A DNA stretch of 39,624 nucleotides from Candidatus Thalassarchaeaceae archaeon (GCA_023700245.1 JAJPRE010000014.1:1-39624); one strand, 5' to 3'. Positions 25,408 to 34,931 are shown, numbered from the stretch's first letter. Notes: a model not told the origin generated them from the sequence alone. A program made the numbers and translations.

Positions 25408-26430
25408 ATGTCCGAAGAAACGAGCAATGAGAAAATCTCCAATCAAGAGATTATCGATTCCATGTTAGTTTCTTCTCGTTCCATAATCAGAACATGTATG
25501 GAAATTAGGAATCATGAAGATGTATTAATAGTTACAGATACTGAAACTTCTGAAATCGGTCGTTCTTTGTACGAAGCTGCTTCTGAAGTTACAGATAGAG
25601 TTCTCCTGATAATGATGCCTCCAATGTTCAAATTGGGAAATGAGCCCCCTAGCCCCGTAGCTGATTTAATGCGCCGTGTGAGAGTAGTATTAATTGCAAC
25701 TAAAGATTCATTGACACATACAAAAGCAAGAATTAATGCATCAAAGGCAGGAGTAAGGATTGCTTCAATGCCGGGAATCGATAAAAATATGTTTATTTCA
25801 GGCGGAATTACTGCAGATTACAATGCATTACTAAGAGAAATATCAGCAATGAATGCAATTTTTAGAAGACGAAGAGATGTACATATCACATCTCCATCTG
25901 GTACGGATATAAAATTTACAACTGGAAGTAGATGGATACTTGAAGATAATGGAATATGTAATAGGCCCGGGCAGGTTACAAATCTACCTGCAGGAAGAAT
26001 TTTTGTTTTACCTAAAGAGGGGTCAATGAATGGAAAAATTATTTTTGATGGATCTTGGGAAGGTAAATTATTGGAAGATAATATTGAATTTATAATAGTT
26101 GATGGTTTGGTTACAGATGTAAAAGGAGATTTAGAAATTAATGAGTTTTTTAAAATAGATAAAAATAGTACCAGAACATCCGATGGGGGCCTCATTAATA
26201 CTGTAGCAGAGTTTGGTTTTGGAATGAATTCAAGGGCAAGGCTTGTAGGGAATAAACTTGAAGATCAAGTTGTTAGAGGTAATTCATATTTTAGTTTTGG
26301 AGATAATACTGCACTTGGAGGCAATTCAAATATTGGTTTACAAGTAAGGGGAGTAGTACAAAAAACTAGTATCTACCTGGAGGATATTGATTTGGTCTTA
26401 GATGGCAAAATTATAGCAAAAAAAAGGTGA
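25408..26430 (+). CDS. M29-like (COG2309) aminopeptidase homologue, probably degenerate metal site
   Basis: 340 residues aligning along its length with archaeal COG2309 'aminopeptidase T/NicX-like' proteins. Shared landmarks are DVLIVTDTET, LIMMPPMF, SLTHTKAR, RIASMPGI, SPSGTDI, NLPAGRIFVLPKEGSMNG, AEFGFGMN and LEDQVVRG. Known members bind metal through two Glu, two His and one Asp. Here the Glu residues of AEFG and LEDQ are present. The His of the usual GTxHIA motif is Tyr (GNSYFSF) and the following HxD is QVR (LQVRG). It may thus be catalytically altered or a pseudo-enzyme. The frame is intact over its full length, arguing against recent decay. It overlaps the next gene by four bases, so the two are translationally coupled. 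Confidence 0.75.
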   Translation: MSEETSNEKISNQEIIDSMLVSSRSIIRTCMEIRNHEDVLIVTDTETSEIGRSLYEAASEVTDRVLLIMMPPMFKLGNEPPSPVADLMRRVRVVLIATKDSLTHTKARINASKAGVRIASMPGIDKNMFISGGITADYNALLREISAMNAIFRRRRDVHITSPSGTDIKFTTGSRWILEDNGICNRPGQVTNLPAGRIFVLPKEGSMNGKIIFDGSWEGKLLEDNIEFIIVDGLVTDVKGDLEINEFFKIDKNSTRTSDGGLINTVAEFGFGMNSRARLVGNKLEDQVVRGNSYFSFGDNTALGGNSNIGLQVRGVVQKTSIYLEDIDLVLDGKIIAKKR

Positions 26431-27047
26431 GTAACATAAAAAGAGTGATTTTATGGTGTAATGGCGATACTCCCTCAGAAGAGTTGGTTAATAGTTTAAT
26501 AAACCAAAAAAGTATTGTATATGGAGTAGATAAAGGTGCAGATGTTGCTAATTCGATGGGAATAATAATTCAAAAAGTATTAGGCGATTTAGACTCAGTT
26601 GACACTTCAAAATGGAATAATAAGTCTAAGAAAATATATGATCAGGAAATCAGTGATTTAGGTAAATCTATCAGATACTTAATAGAAAATAAAATCTATG
26701 AAGTAGATATAATAGGAATTGATGGAGGTAATCCTGAACATATTTTAGGAATATGGGGCAATTTAGTAGAGATGCCAGGTAATATCAAAATAAAATTACA
26801 TCATGAAAATAGAATTACAGAAAGAATCCATCCGGATGAAGGGCAATTAGAAATTTTCATTAATGAAGGAAAAGAGTTTTCTATTTTTGCATTGACACTT
26901 TGTAAAAATGTACATCTTACTGGCTCCAAATGGGAAATAAATGGGGATAAAATGGGATTATCCAGTAGAGGATTGCATAACGTCGGATTAGGAAGAAAAA
27001 TAAAAATCATTGCAGATGGAATAATTGTTTTGATAACTGAAAGGTAG
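26427..27047 (+). CDS. thiamine pyrophosphokinase-like protein
   Basis: 206 residues from GTG 26427, which overlaps the preceding stop by four bases. The N-terminal half shows the TPK catalytic layout: VDKGADVANSMG (for DGGAN), LGDLDSVD, and the Mg-binding SDLGKSI (for TDxEKAI). The C-terminal beta domain ends with MGLSSRGLHN, as in thiamine pyrophosphokinases (ATP plus thiamine to thiamine diphosphate and AMP). The usual GGRxDH substrate motif is changed to GGNPEH, so the acceptor may differ. Coupling to the M29-like gene suggests a joint function of unknown nature. The stop lies one base from that of the convergent permease gene. Confidence 0.7.
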   Translation: MSNIKRVILWCNGDTPSEELVNSLINQKSIVYGVDKGADVANSMGIIIQKVLGDLDSVDTSKWNNKSKKIYDQEISDLGKSIRYLIENKIYEVDIIGIDGGNPEHILGIWGNLVEMPGNIKIKLHHENRITERIHPDEGQLEIFINEGKEFSIFALTLCKNVHLTGSKWEINGDKMGLSSRGLHNVGLGRKIKIIADGIIVLITER

Positions 27048-27048
27048 G

Positions 27049-28095
27049 TTATTCAGTTTTGGGATTCATAGATAACATCATTGCAATTGGCCTTGTTCGC
27101 GGATCGCTTTCTAATGCTAATTTCATGATAACTGCTAATGGTACTCCTAAAACCATTCCTAGAACGCCCCATGCCCATCCCCAAAATGCAACAAGTAACA
27201 AAAGTACAATTGGAGACATGTCTAGGTTTTTACCTGCTAATTGAGGCTCTACTAAACCTCCCCATATTTGTTGATTTCCAATCAATAATATTATCAATAC
27301 AATAGCTGATGGTGGAGAAAGAATAATCAATCCTAATAAGATTGGGGGGATAACCGAAATTAGAGCACCGATGTAAGGTATAAAGTCCATCATGAAAGTA
27401 ATAGATGCCCACAAAAACCAACCTGGAATTCCATAAGAATAAAGAATAACGGCTGCGATTATTGCTTGTCCAAATGCAACACTGGCCCTAGTTAAAACAT
27501 AGATATTGATGCTATCTGAAGATGCTGAGGCAAGTTTGGTAATCTTATCTGAATCCTCCGGATAAGCTGCTTTGATACGTTTTGGAAGTGTTTCTGATTC
27601 GAGTATAATGAATAAAAGAAATATCAATACTGTGACTGAACTAGCTGTGAAACTTGCTAAAGATCCTACAAGTCCGGTGGCAAAGGTTTCGATTTTTTCT
27701 ACAGTTATTAAATCAATAAGCGCCGGAGCACTGAATGTAAATCCTAAAAATGATAAATCCTCAAACCATAAAATTTTATCGCTTAATTTAGCAGAAAGAA
27801 ATGGGACCTCATCAGTAAAAGTTTGCATATTAGAGAATAAAACATTAGAAACAATAAGTAAAACCCCGACAACTATTGTAACAAAAGCGCCGTAGGCTAA
27901 AAATGGGTGCCCACCAATTTTTTCTCCCAGCCATTGTGCTGGTGGCCTTATGAGGAAAAATAGTAAAATTGCAACTACCAATGGCTGTATTATAGATTCA
28001 AGATGCTTTATTGCTAAAACTGAAACGAATAACATGATTGCTATATTTGATGCAGTATTAAATTTTAATTTTCCTAATTTTACTTGCTCTGACAT
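27049..28095 (-). CDS. AI-2E family (TqsA/PerM-like) membrane transporter
   Basis: 348 residues with seven or eight hydrophobic segments in the arrangement of PF01594: two N-terminal helices, a third after a short loop, an extracytoplasmic region (about 85-135), then a helix-rich C-terminal half. Conserved segments are DFIPYIGALISVIPP, GNQQIWGGLVEPQLAGK and the helix-ending MVLGVPLAVIMKLALE. The family includes autoinducer-2 exporters and Na+/H+ antiporters; nothing here identifies the substrate, and quorum sensing should not be assumed. GGTGAT precedes the ATG closely, and a TATA-like block lies at about 28143-28150, so it has its own promoter within 56 bases of the GT4 gene. Confidence 0.88.
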   Translation of the reverse strand: MSEQVKLGKLKFNTASNIAIMLFVSVLAIKHLESIIQPLVVAILLFFLIRPPAQWLGEKIGGHPFLAYGAFVTIVVGVLLIVSNVLFSNMQTFTDEVPFLSAKLSDKILWFEDLSFLGFTFSAPALIDLITVEKIETFATGLVGSLASFTASSVTVLIFLLFIILESETLPKRIKAAYPEDSDKITKLASASSDSINIYVLTRASVAFGQAIIAAVILYSYGIPGWFLWASITFMMDFIPYIGALISVIPPILLGLIILSPPSAIVLIILLIGNQQIWGGLVEPQLAGKNLDMSPIVLLLLVAFWGWAWGVLGMVLGVPLAVIMKLALESDPRTRPIAMMLSMNPKTE

Positions 28096-28106
28096 ACTAT
28101 CACCAC

Positions 28107-28126
28107 TGCGAAGGAGAGTTTTCGCA
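28107..28126. repeat. inverted repeat TGCGAA-N8-TTCGCA upstream of the AI-2E gene
   Basis: Perfect six-base arms at 28107-28112 and 28121-28126, between the TATA-like block (about 28143-28150) and the ATG at 28095. It would cover the transcription start or form a 5' leader hairpin. Confidence 0.35.
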
Positions 28127-28151
28127 TCAAGTTTTTCATCATATAATAATT

Positions 28152-29384
28152 TTATTTGATATTATCGCCATATATTTTTAGAAATTCTAATGCATTTTTT
28201 TTGAATGTAAACTTATCAATTACTAAACGCCTTCCTGCTTGTCCTTTTATGGAAAGAGCTTCTTTAGATTGTAGTTCATTCAAGATAGTTTCAGAAATAG
28301 AATCGGTGTCACCCATTATAAAAAGTCCTCCGACATTTTCATCAACCATTTCAGGCAATGGTCCATGATTTACAGTCACTACTGGAGTAGCAGACGCCAT
28401 TGCTTCAAGGGGAATTAATCCTTGGCCTTCATAATAAGAAGGGTAAACTACTAAGTCTGCACAACGATATAGTGTCGCTAGATCATCGAATTTCATACTT
28501 GATTCAATAAAAACCGAACCTTCTAAACCTAATTTTTTTGCTTTTTTGAGTAATCTTGATCTTAGGCCACCTCGCCCAACGATTACTAACTTTGTATCAG
28601 GAGATATTTTTTTTACTTTAACAAATGATTGTAATAATATTCCAAATCCTTTCCTTGCTGCTAAACGACCTACTGCCAATAATAAATTAGATTTTTCAGT
28701 TAAATTATATTTTGCACGTATGGATTTATTAATTAAAATTGAATCTTTATCATTTACATCTAAAGGTATGAACATATCTGTATCAACCCCCCAATGAATA
28801 ACTTGGCAATTCCAATTGTTTGGAGGGCTATATCTGTCCATGAAATCAGATTTAGTGGAAAAGGAATTTGGAACACAAACATCTGAATAATTTATGGCTA
28901 TATTTTCAAAATTAGCATATCTTTTGGCTGTAATTCTCATTATTAAATCATTAGGATTGGCCCAAACTGCTGATTCCTTATGTTTAGATGCGAGAAAAAG
29001 TCCATCCCTCTCCCCTAGCCATGTACCATGTAATGAGGAAACTATAGGTGCAACCTCTTGCTTGCATATCTCAAATTGTCTTTTATCCCATGAAATCATT
29101 GGGCAGTGTAGATGAACAACGTCAACAGGGTCTTGTAAGTTTAACTTTTTTAATGCTTTAAGCGCATTTCTACCATAAGAACGTGTAAACTCCATTGGAA
29201 TCTTTTTCCAAGAAACTTCAATAACATTTACGCCATTTATTTCAGGTGCCTTGTTAGGCCCTTTACGAGTTATAATAGTTATTTTATGCCCTAAATTAGC
29301 TAATGCAAAAGAAAGATGGTATACTGTAGAACCCATTCCACCCCATCTTGGAGGATATTCTGCAGACAACATTGCGACATGCAT
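28152..29384 (-). CDS. glycosyltransferase family 4 (GT-B fold)
   Basis: 410 residues from ATG 29384 (AAGGT upstream); the frame runs on to 29453 but conserved sequence begins at MHVAMLSAEYPPRWGGMG. That N-terminal Gly-rich loop, LLAVGRLAARKGFGIL, LVIVGRGG, and the EX7E motif in YEGQGLIPLEAMA are standard GT4 retaining-transferase features. It uses a nucleotide-sugar donor to extend glycans, probably on lipid or surface glycoprotein, on the cytoplasmic side. It is divergent from a GT2 gene 78 bases away and shares its neighbourhood with a large sequon-rich surface protein. The sugar specificity cannot be deduced. Confidence 0.92.
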   Translation of the reverse strand: MHVAMLSAEYPPRWGGMGSTVYHLSFALANLGHKITIITRKGPNKAPEINGVNVIEVSWKKIPMEFTRSYGRNALKALKKLNLQDPVDVVHLHCPMISWDKRQFEICKQEVAPIVSSLHGTWLGERDGLFLASKHKESAVWANPNDLIMRITAKRYANFENIAINYSDVCVPNSFSTKSDFMDRYSPPNNWNCQVIHWGVDTDMFIPLDVNDKDSILINKSIRAKYNLTEKSNLLLAVGRLAARKGFGILLQSFVKVKKISPDTKLVIVGRGGLRSRLLKKAKKLGLEGSVFIESSMKFDDLATLYRCADLVVYPSYYEGQGLIPLEAMASATPVVTVNHGPLPEMVDENVGGLFIMGDTDSISETILNELQSKEALSIKGQAGRRLVIDKFTFKKNALEFLKIYGDNIK

Positions 29385-29462
29385 GGGTATACCTTGACAT
29401 GTCCTAGAATGTATTCTTTCAAGATAATATTGGTAATTTAGCAATAGCATCATTCAAAATGT

Positions 29463-30224
29463 ATGACTTCTTCCGGAGTAATGATAGATATGGGAAAAGT
29501 ATTACCTGTTCATGTTACTGTCGTAATCCCTACACGTAATGAGGAAGAAGCGATTATAGATACTATACGATCAGTACCTAATGACGGTTGGTGTGAAAAA
29601 CTAGATTTTTTAATCATTGATGGAAACTCTAGCGATAAAACTAGAGAATTAGCAGAAGGTGAAGGTGCAGAAGTTTATTTAGAAAAGAGAAAAGGATATG
29701 GCCGTGCATATAAAACAGGATTTTCAATGGCCATGGGAGAAATAATTGTCACCATGGATGCAGATTGTACATATCCTGGCGAGGAGGTCCCTAACTTAGT
29801 TAGAAAATTAATAGATGATAACTTAGAATGGATAACATGTGACCGATTAACTAAGGCTGAAGAAGGAGCAATGTCTGGAATGCATAAATTTGGGAATTGG
29901 ACTTTAGCCACTACTGCAAGACTATTATTTTGGTATGGAATTAAGGATTCTCAAAGTGGTATGTGGGTATTTAGAAAATCTATATTCGACAATGAAAAAG
30001 TAAGGCCAAAACATGATGGAATGCCGCTGTCACAGGAGTTTAAAATTAGGGCAAGAAGATATTTGAAGAGGGATAAGACACTAGAAATTAGTGTCCCCTA
30101 TAGAGTTAGAGTCGGACCTGCAGAAATTAACACATGGGGAGATGGTTTACTCAACCTTAGAAGTTTATTTTGGCTAAGATTTGGAATATTCGGTAAGAGT
30201 ACTAAATGGGGAAAAGAGGATTAA
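29463..30224 (+). CDS. glycosyltransferase family 2, dolichyl-phosphate-sugar synthase-like
   Basis: 253 residues of the GT-A fold. HVTVVIPTRNEEEAI (17-31), IIDGNSSDKT (51-60) and the metal-binding DAD within MDADCTYP (98-105) place it among DPM1-like enzymes that move mannose or glucose from a nucleotide sugar to polyprenyl phosphate. It lacks the C-terminal membrane helices of many DPM homologues. Later in-frame Met7 and Met10 are possible starts. With the divergent GT4 it probably serves surface-glycan or N-glycan assembly. Its TAA overlaps the stop of the convergent surface-protein gene by four bases (TTAA). Confidence 0.88.
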   Translation: MTSSGVMIDMGKVLPVHVTVVIPTRNEEEAIIDTIRSVPNDGWCEKLDFLIIDGNSSDKTRELAEGEGAEVYLEKRKGYGRAYKTGFSMAMGEIIVTMDADCTYPGEEVPNLVRKLIDDNLEWITCDRLTKAEEGAMSGMHKFGNWTLATTARLLFWYGIKDSQSGMWVFRKSIFDNEKVRPKHDGMPLSQEFKIRARRYLKRDKTLEISVPYRVRVGPAEINTWGDGLLNLRSLFWLRFGIFGKSTKWGKED

Positions 30225-33200
30225 ATATTTTTCTCATTATCAAATTCCTTATCTAATTCTCTTGGATCAAAACCTGACCAAGATTCGATTAATTCTAAAT
30301 CTTTAGAAATTTGGATACGTCTTTTATTTACGTAAATTATTCCTAAGGTAATAAAAATAATCATAAAAATCACAATAATAGGCAATGCTACATTGAAAAA
30401 CCGATCTAGTGAATCGACATCACCTTCATTCAATATTGGAATTATTTCGATTTGAGATTGGCTTACTGAATCTCCATCGATTGCCCACACTTCAACTCTA
30501 ACATAATTACCTTCTGATTCTTGCCAATTAGTTCTATAGGTCCATATATCGTCATTGGCAACTTGATCGCTACCAAGTCCATCGTCCCTCAAAGTGAAAG
30601 CTGTAGATATTCCCCCAGCAGTCATTTCTCCGTTGACAGAATTAGTAGTACGATCTGCATCTTCCAAAGTAACATAAATATAAACCTCAGTTGGCTTACT
30701 ATTTTTAATGGAATCAACGGAAATTATCAAATCTCTTAAAATTGGATAACTTGAGCCAATGGTTAGATTTACAGAAGTAATATCTTGAACCCCTCTAGAA
30801 TCCTGAACCATTAAGTTGATTTGAATAATTCCAGGATTAAAATTAATTAGTACTTCTTCCGTATCTCCAATTATTGTTCCATCATTTAAAAACCATTGAT
30901 ATAATACGATATCATCATCATAATCATACGATTCTGATGCATTCAATTCAACTTTTTGACCTGGAGGAATATATTGGCCATTGGTTATTTTAGAAATTTC
31001 TGCTAATGGTGCAGACTCCAATACAAAAATAAATTGATAGTATGTCCTTTGCATTAAATTTTCATCTACTAGAATTATAGTTAATTTATGATTTCCTGCA
31101 ATTAAATAATCATTATACCAGTAATTTATACTCTTATTTTCTAAAATAATACCCATTAAATCAGAATGAATACTGACTGTAAAGTAATCGCCATCTGGAT
31201 CAAAGGAATTTCTAAAATCAAATAAAACTGGAGAATTTGAAAGGACTTCAATATCAGGAGTTGGGGAAGCTAAAATTAATAATGGAGCAGATTCATTAAT
31301 TACTATGTTGATTGAATTACTAATAACTTCCACACTTCCATCATTTATTATTAATGAAATATTGTGATTTCCCGCAGGCAATCTGGATTCAAAATTCCAA
31401 TCTGTACCTATCGGCTCTGCTAATTTATCACTGGCCCATATGATGCTAACTAGGTCATTACTGGAGGCCAATATTGGATTGCACAGTAAGTTACTTCCAT
31501 TATTTGGTAATTCATTACATGAAACATCCCAATCGCCAGAACCATTAGCATCAAATTTTATTAAATCCCCTGATTCCAATATTAATCCATCATTTGGGAT
31601 ATTTATTAGAGCAATCGGAGGAGAATTAAGTACTTCTAATTCAATAAAATCATATGACCAGTTGCCAAAATGAACAGGTTGATCATCTGAAACTTTTAGC
31701 ACTATATCATGAATTCCCTTAGATAGATTTCCCGACCATTCGATATCTGTCGATGATGTTATTCCTGATGATAAGAGTCCATCTAAGTTACTAATAAATT
31801 CGAATTTAATCTCATCACCTTCGGGATCTATTGAGGATGTACCATCGAGATTGACAAAACTAGAAGATGTATTATTTACCCTAAATATTTGTAAACTAGC
31901 AGTAGGCATTTCATTAATTAAAACAATATCAAATGACCATTGCCTACTTGGATTTATTCCGTCTGATGCATAAATAGTAATTGTAAATTGGCTTGGAGCC
32001 CCTATGAATGAACTAATAATCTCAAATGGGCAAGATGGTTCTTTATCAGTAAATACTTCAGAATATTCAAGATATGAAACTTCAATCCAACACCACAAGT
32101 CATCCCCTTCAGGGTCGTAGGTGCCTTGTAGCATCGTGGTTAAATTTGCTGTTTGTCCGAGATATAAAACACCCCATGATTCTATGGAAGGTTCTGTTTC
32201 AACCGAAAGAATGGGTGGAAGATTTTGTAATTCGATTTGCCTACTTTCATTAGTACATTGACTAGTTATATCGCATACTTCCAAAGTGATGATATGTAAA
32301 CCGTCACTTAAGGGGCAAATTCCTGAAAAATAATCATAATTAGCCCTGAAAAAACTCCTATTATCATTTATCTCAAAAATTTCTTCAGAGTTACAACCAT
32401 TCAATATATTACCATCTGAACTACTAGTCCAAGAATAATTCAATACATCGTTATCTAAATCCCATGAATTACTAGCATCAAATATAATTTCACTATTCGA
32501 TGAATAGATTAGATTCTCTTCCGGAGATTCCCAAATGATAAATGGTGCCTGATTTGAAATATCTAACATACAAATTATTGATTTATCAGAGTCCAATAAG
32601 AAGGATGCAGTATCATTATGCACCCCGTCATAATCACATCCAGAATTTACAGTATTGTTTTCTGACCATCCTTGATCATTTGTCCAACGCATACCTACGA
32701 ATGGCCCATAATTAGAACGTCCAGAGTATGGCATAATATTAATTAAATCATTTTCATATAAATCGAAAGAAAAGTTAATTGCAGCGTACGGGATATTCAT
32801 AAAATTTTGATTAATTGTTTGTAAATCTATATTCCACATTATATCAACAATATTTTCTGAATCTTCAGCATTTGAGAGGAAAATTTCTGATGATGAAATC
32901 CATCTAATATGATTATCGGACATTAAATTAAATGAGTTATTGATATCATGGTCCTGTATTAGTATGGAATTGGTAAAATTAATTATACTATTGGAAAAAA
33001 CTGGTTGGACATTATTACATATCAATGTAGTGTTGGAAACAATTAATTCATCATGATTGGCAATAAAGAAACAATTTTCATCATATCCTGATATTTCACT
33101 ATCTAAAATTGAGGAAGATGTGACTCCTTTTGCTGACCAACTGAGGCCATTATTTTGGCCATTTATGATTAAATTGTTGATATTAGCATCTACCTCAATC

Positions 33201-34912
33201 ATTTCTATTGCAAAATCACTATTGTTATCATATATTTTAACATCATCAAGGATTATAGTTCCAAAATATGCAACGTTGGAATTATCTATATTCAAAGAAG
33301 GAGATGAAATTGAATCTTTAATTGTTATTAAATTTAGTTGTAGATCAATACTATCCCTAACAACTATTCCATATTTATCTCCAGAAGAGATGCATGAATT
33401 ACAACTAGTATTTTTCCCTCCACTCATAACTATATTAGATTTATGAAAAAGAATACCTGCACCATCTTCCGGATTGGATTGATTTAAGCCGTTATGAATA
33501 GTAGATACATTAGAAATTTCTACATTTGCTGAATCATAAATATATATGCCATTTTTAGTATTATTTTGACTCACTATAGAATTTACTCTAGGATGAAATT
33601 CACGAAAATCGATACCATTTCCACCATTATTTGATGCGGACCAATTATCTCCTATTACTCCACCTTTCATCATTAAAATACCAGGTCCTGACGAATTATT
33701 AACTATTAAATTATTAACTATTGCAGGACCTTTTGTTGACCAACTAGAACTACGAAAATAGAGTCCTGCACGATCGCTCATTGCAGAATTGAATGATTGT
33801 TTACCATTATTCAAAAATACTGCATTTTCTATTTTTGTAGAAGAGTCGATCATATATCCTCTAAGTCCAACGACTGGATTATCTGCTATAATTAATCCAT
33901 CAATATTTACTCCACTAGTGTTTAAATCGAATGCTGCATAACCTAGACCGGGAGTTTTGGCGTTTGGGCCGCCCGTTCCCTTTATCTCTAAATTATTGAA
34001 AATAGCGTTGGTTGGTAAATTGAAATATTGGCTATGATTATATTGCTCAACCATAACTCCCCTATATTGACTATTTTCGATTATTAAATTTGAAAAAGAT
34101 GGTCTAGTTATCCAACTTGGAGTTTGATGCCTTACGAATACACCGTTGTCCGCACGATTTATATTGACATCAGTAATTAATGGTATTGAATCTTCTACCC
34201 AAATTCCTGCAGGAACAGAAAGAGTTGCTCCAGTGATATTTGAAATATTTATATTTGAAAATAATCCTCCAGAATTGCCCCAAAAATTAATTCCTCGAGT
34301 CATTACGCCATTTATATTAATTCCATTTATAATTGGAGCAGAATTATCACCTATCGATAATCCAATTCCATATCTCCATGATGTAGATATTGCATGTACG
34401 TCTTGGCCACCTTGTTCGATTGTTAAATTTGATATTATTGGAGAAGCTCCATCGAATAAATCAACACCTACATTATCGGCATTTATTATTTTTAAATTAG
34501 AAATTACAGGATTGCTACCATGCATCGTGATTCCATACTTAGAATCAGTTATTGTTAGATTATCAATTATAGAATTCAGGCCATAGCTTGTTGAGTTGAA
34601 TACAATACCATTATGATTACCATCTAAAGAATCTAATATAACTGGAGAAGTGGTTGAGCCTTCGATATTAATTCTCCCATCAATAATAATTTCTTTATCA
34701 TCGCCTAAAAAAATACTAGTACCTTCTTGAACTATCAGAATATGCCCAGTTTCAACATTGTAACTATCATTTAAAAAAACTGATCCAGACCATACAGTTG
34801 TTGATTTTGCATTAAGAGAAGCGTTAACAGGCATGATACTCATACTAGAAATTAACATAATTAAAACGAGTATGATTGCACGTCTTTTACAAACCAACGG
34901 AGGCGCGTACAT
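30221..34912 (-). CDS. giant surface protein: right-handed beta-helix plus Ig/PKD-like repeats, membrane-anchored
   Basis: 1563 residues. The signal peptide core lies at about residues 12-31. Residues of about 60-640 form parallel beta-helix repeats (recurrent PVISNLKI, PIISNLTI, PIINGINI-type rungs). From about 760 to 1400 come Ig/PKD-like modules with the recurring landmarks SSIDPEGDEI, SFDPDGDYF and SYDYDDDIVLYQWF. A membrane-proximal module contains DDGLGSDQVAND (about 1443-1454). A membrane helix (1507-1528) is followed by a 35-residue charged cytoplasmic tail. Many Asn-X-Ser/Thr sequons suggest N-glycosylation. I infer an adhesin, S-layer-associated protein or outer polysaccharide-binding protein; beta-helices often act on polysaccharides, but no lyase site was identified. 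No internal stop or frameshift was seen. Confidence 0.82.
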   Translation of the reverse strand: MYAPPLVCKRRAIILVLIMLISSMSIMPVNASLNAKSTTVWSGSVFLNDSYNVETGHILIVQEGTSIFLGDDKEIIIDGRINIEGSTTSPVILDSLDGNHNGIVFNSTSYGLNSIIDNLTITDSKYGITMHGSNPVISNLKIINADNVGVDLFDGASPIISNLTIEQGGQDVHAISTSWRYGIGLSIGDNSAPIINGININGVMTRGINFWGNSGGLFSNINISNITGATLSVPAGIWVEDSIPLITDVNINRADNGVFVRHQTPSWITRPSFSNLIIENSQYRGVMVEQYNHSQYFNLPTNAIFNNLEIKGTGGPNAKTPGLGYAAFDLNTSGVNIDGLIIADNPVVGLRGYMIDSSTKIENAVFLNNGKQSFNSAMSDRAGLYFRSSSWSTKGPAIVNNLIVNNSSGPGILMMKGGVIGDNWSASNNGGNGIDFREFHPRVNSIVSQNNTKNGIYIYDSANVEISNVSTIHNGLNQSNPEDGAGILFHKSNIVMSGGKNTSCNSCISSGDKYGIVVRDSIDLQLNLITIKDSISSPSLNIDNSNVAYFGTIILDDVKIYDNNSDFAIEMIEVDANINNLIINGQNNGLSWSAKGVTSSSILDSEISGYDENCFFIANHDELIVSNTTLICNNVQPVFSNSIINFTNSILIQDHDINNSFNLMSDNHIRWISSSEIFLSNAEDSENIVDIMWNIDLQTINQNFMNIPYAAINFSFDLYENDLINIMPYSGRSNYGPFVGMRWTNDQGWSENNTVNSGCDYDGVHNDTASFLLDSDKSIICMLDISNQAPFIIWESPEENLIYSSNSEIIFDASNSWDLDNDVLNYSWTSSSDGNILNGCNSEEIFEINDNRSFFRANYDYFSGICPLSDGLHIITLEVCDITSQCTNESRQIELQNLPPILSVETEPSIESWGVLYLGQTANLTTMLQGTYDPEGDDLWCWIEVSYLEYSEVFTDKEPSCPFEIISSFIGAPSQFTITIYASDGINPSRQWSFDIVLINEMPTASLQIFRVNNTSSSFVNLDGTSSIDPEGDEIKFEFISNLDGLLSSGITSSTDIEWSGNLSKGIHDIVLKVSDDQPVHFGNWSYDFIELEVLNSPPIALINIPNDGLILESGDLIKFDANGSGDWDVSCNELPNNGSNLLCNPILASSNDLVSIIWASDKLAEPIGTDWNFESRLPAGNHNISLIINDGSVEVISNSINIVINESAPLLILASPTPDIEVLSNSPVLFDFRNSFDPDGDYFTVSIHSDLMGIILENKSINYWYNDYLIAGNHKLTIILVDENLMQRTYYQFIFVLESAPLAEISKITNGQYIPPGQKVELNASESYDYDDDIVLYQWFLNDGTIIGDTEEVLINFNPGIIQINLMVQDSRGVQDITSVNLTIGSSYPILRDLIISVDSIKNSKPTEVYIYVTLEDADRTTNSVNGEMTAGGISTAFTLRDDGLGSDQVANDDIWTYRTNWQESEGNYVRVEVWAIDGDSVSQSQIEIIPILNEGDVDSLDRFFNVALPIIVIFMIIFITLGIIYVNKRRIQISKDLELIESWSGFDPRELDKEFDNEKNI

Positions 34913-34931
34913 ATTTTAGCGACTCAATTAG

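Noticed and set aside
27049-28095. Reading the AI-2E family protein as a quorum-sensing exporter.
   Set aside because: The family is broad (PerM, antiporters) and no LuxS or receptor gene is nearby; only the family name is supported.
31200-34300. Periodic sequence suggestive of tandem DNA repeats.
   Set aside because: The periodicity is at protein level (beta-helix rungs and Ig-like modules); no near-identical DNA repeat units or regular spacers were found, so neither satellite DNA nor a CRISPR array.
34146-34586. A 146-codon open frame antisense to the beta-helix surface protein.
   Set aside because: It mirrors the repetitive beta-helix rungs; its Ile/Pro/Ser-rich composition is that expected from the reverse complement of the repeats.
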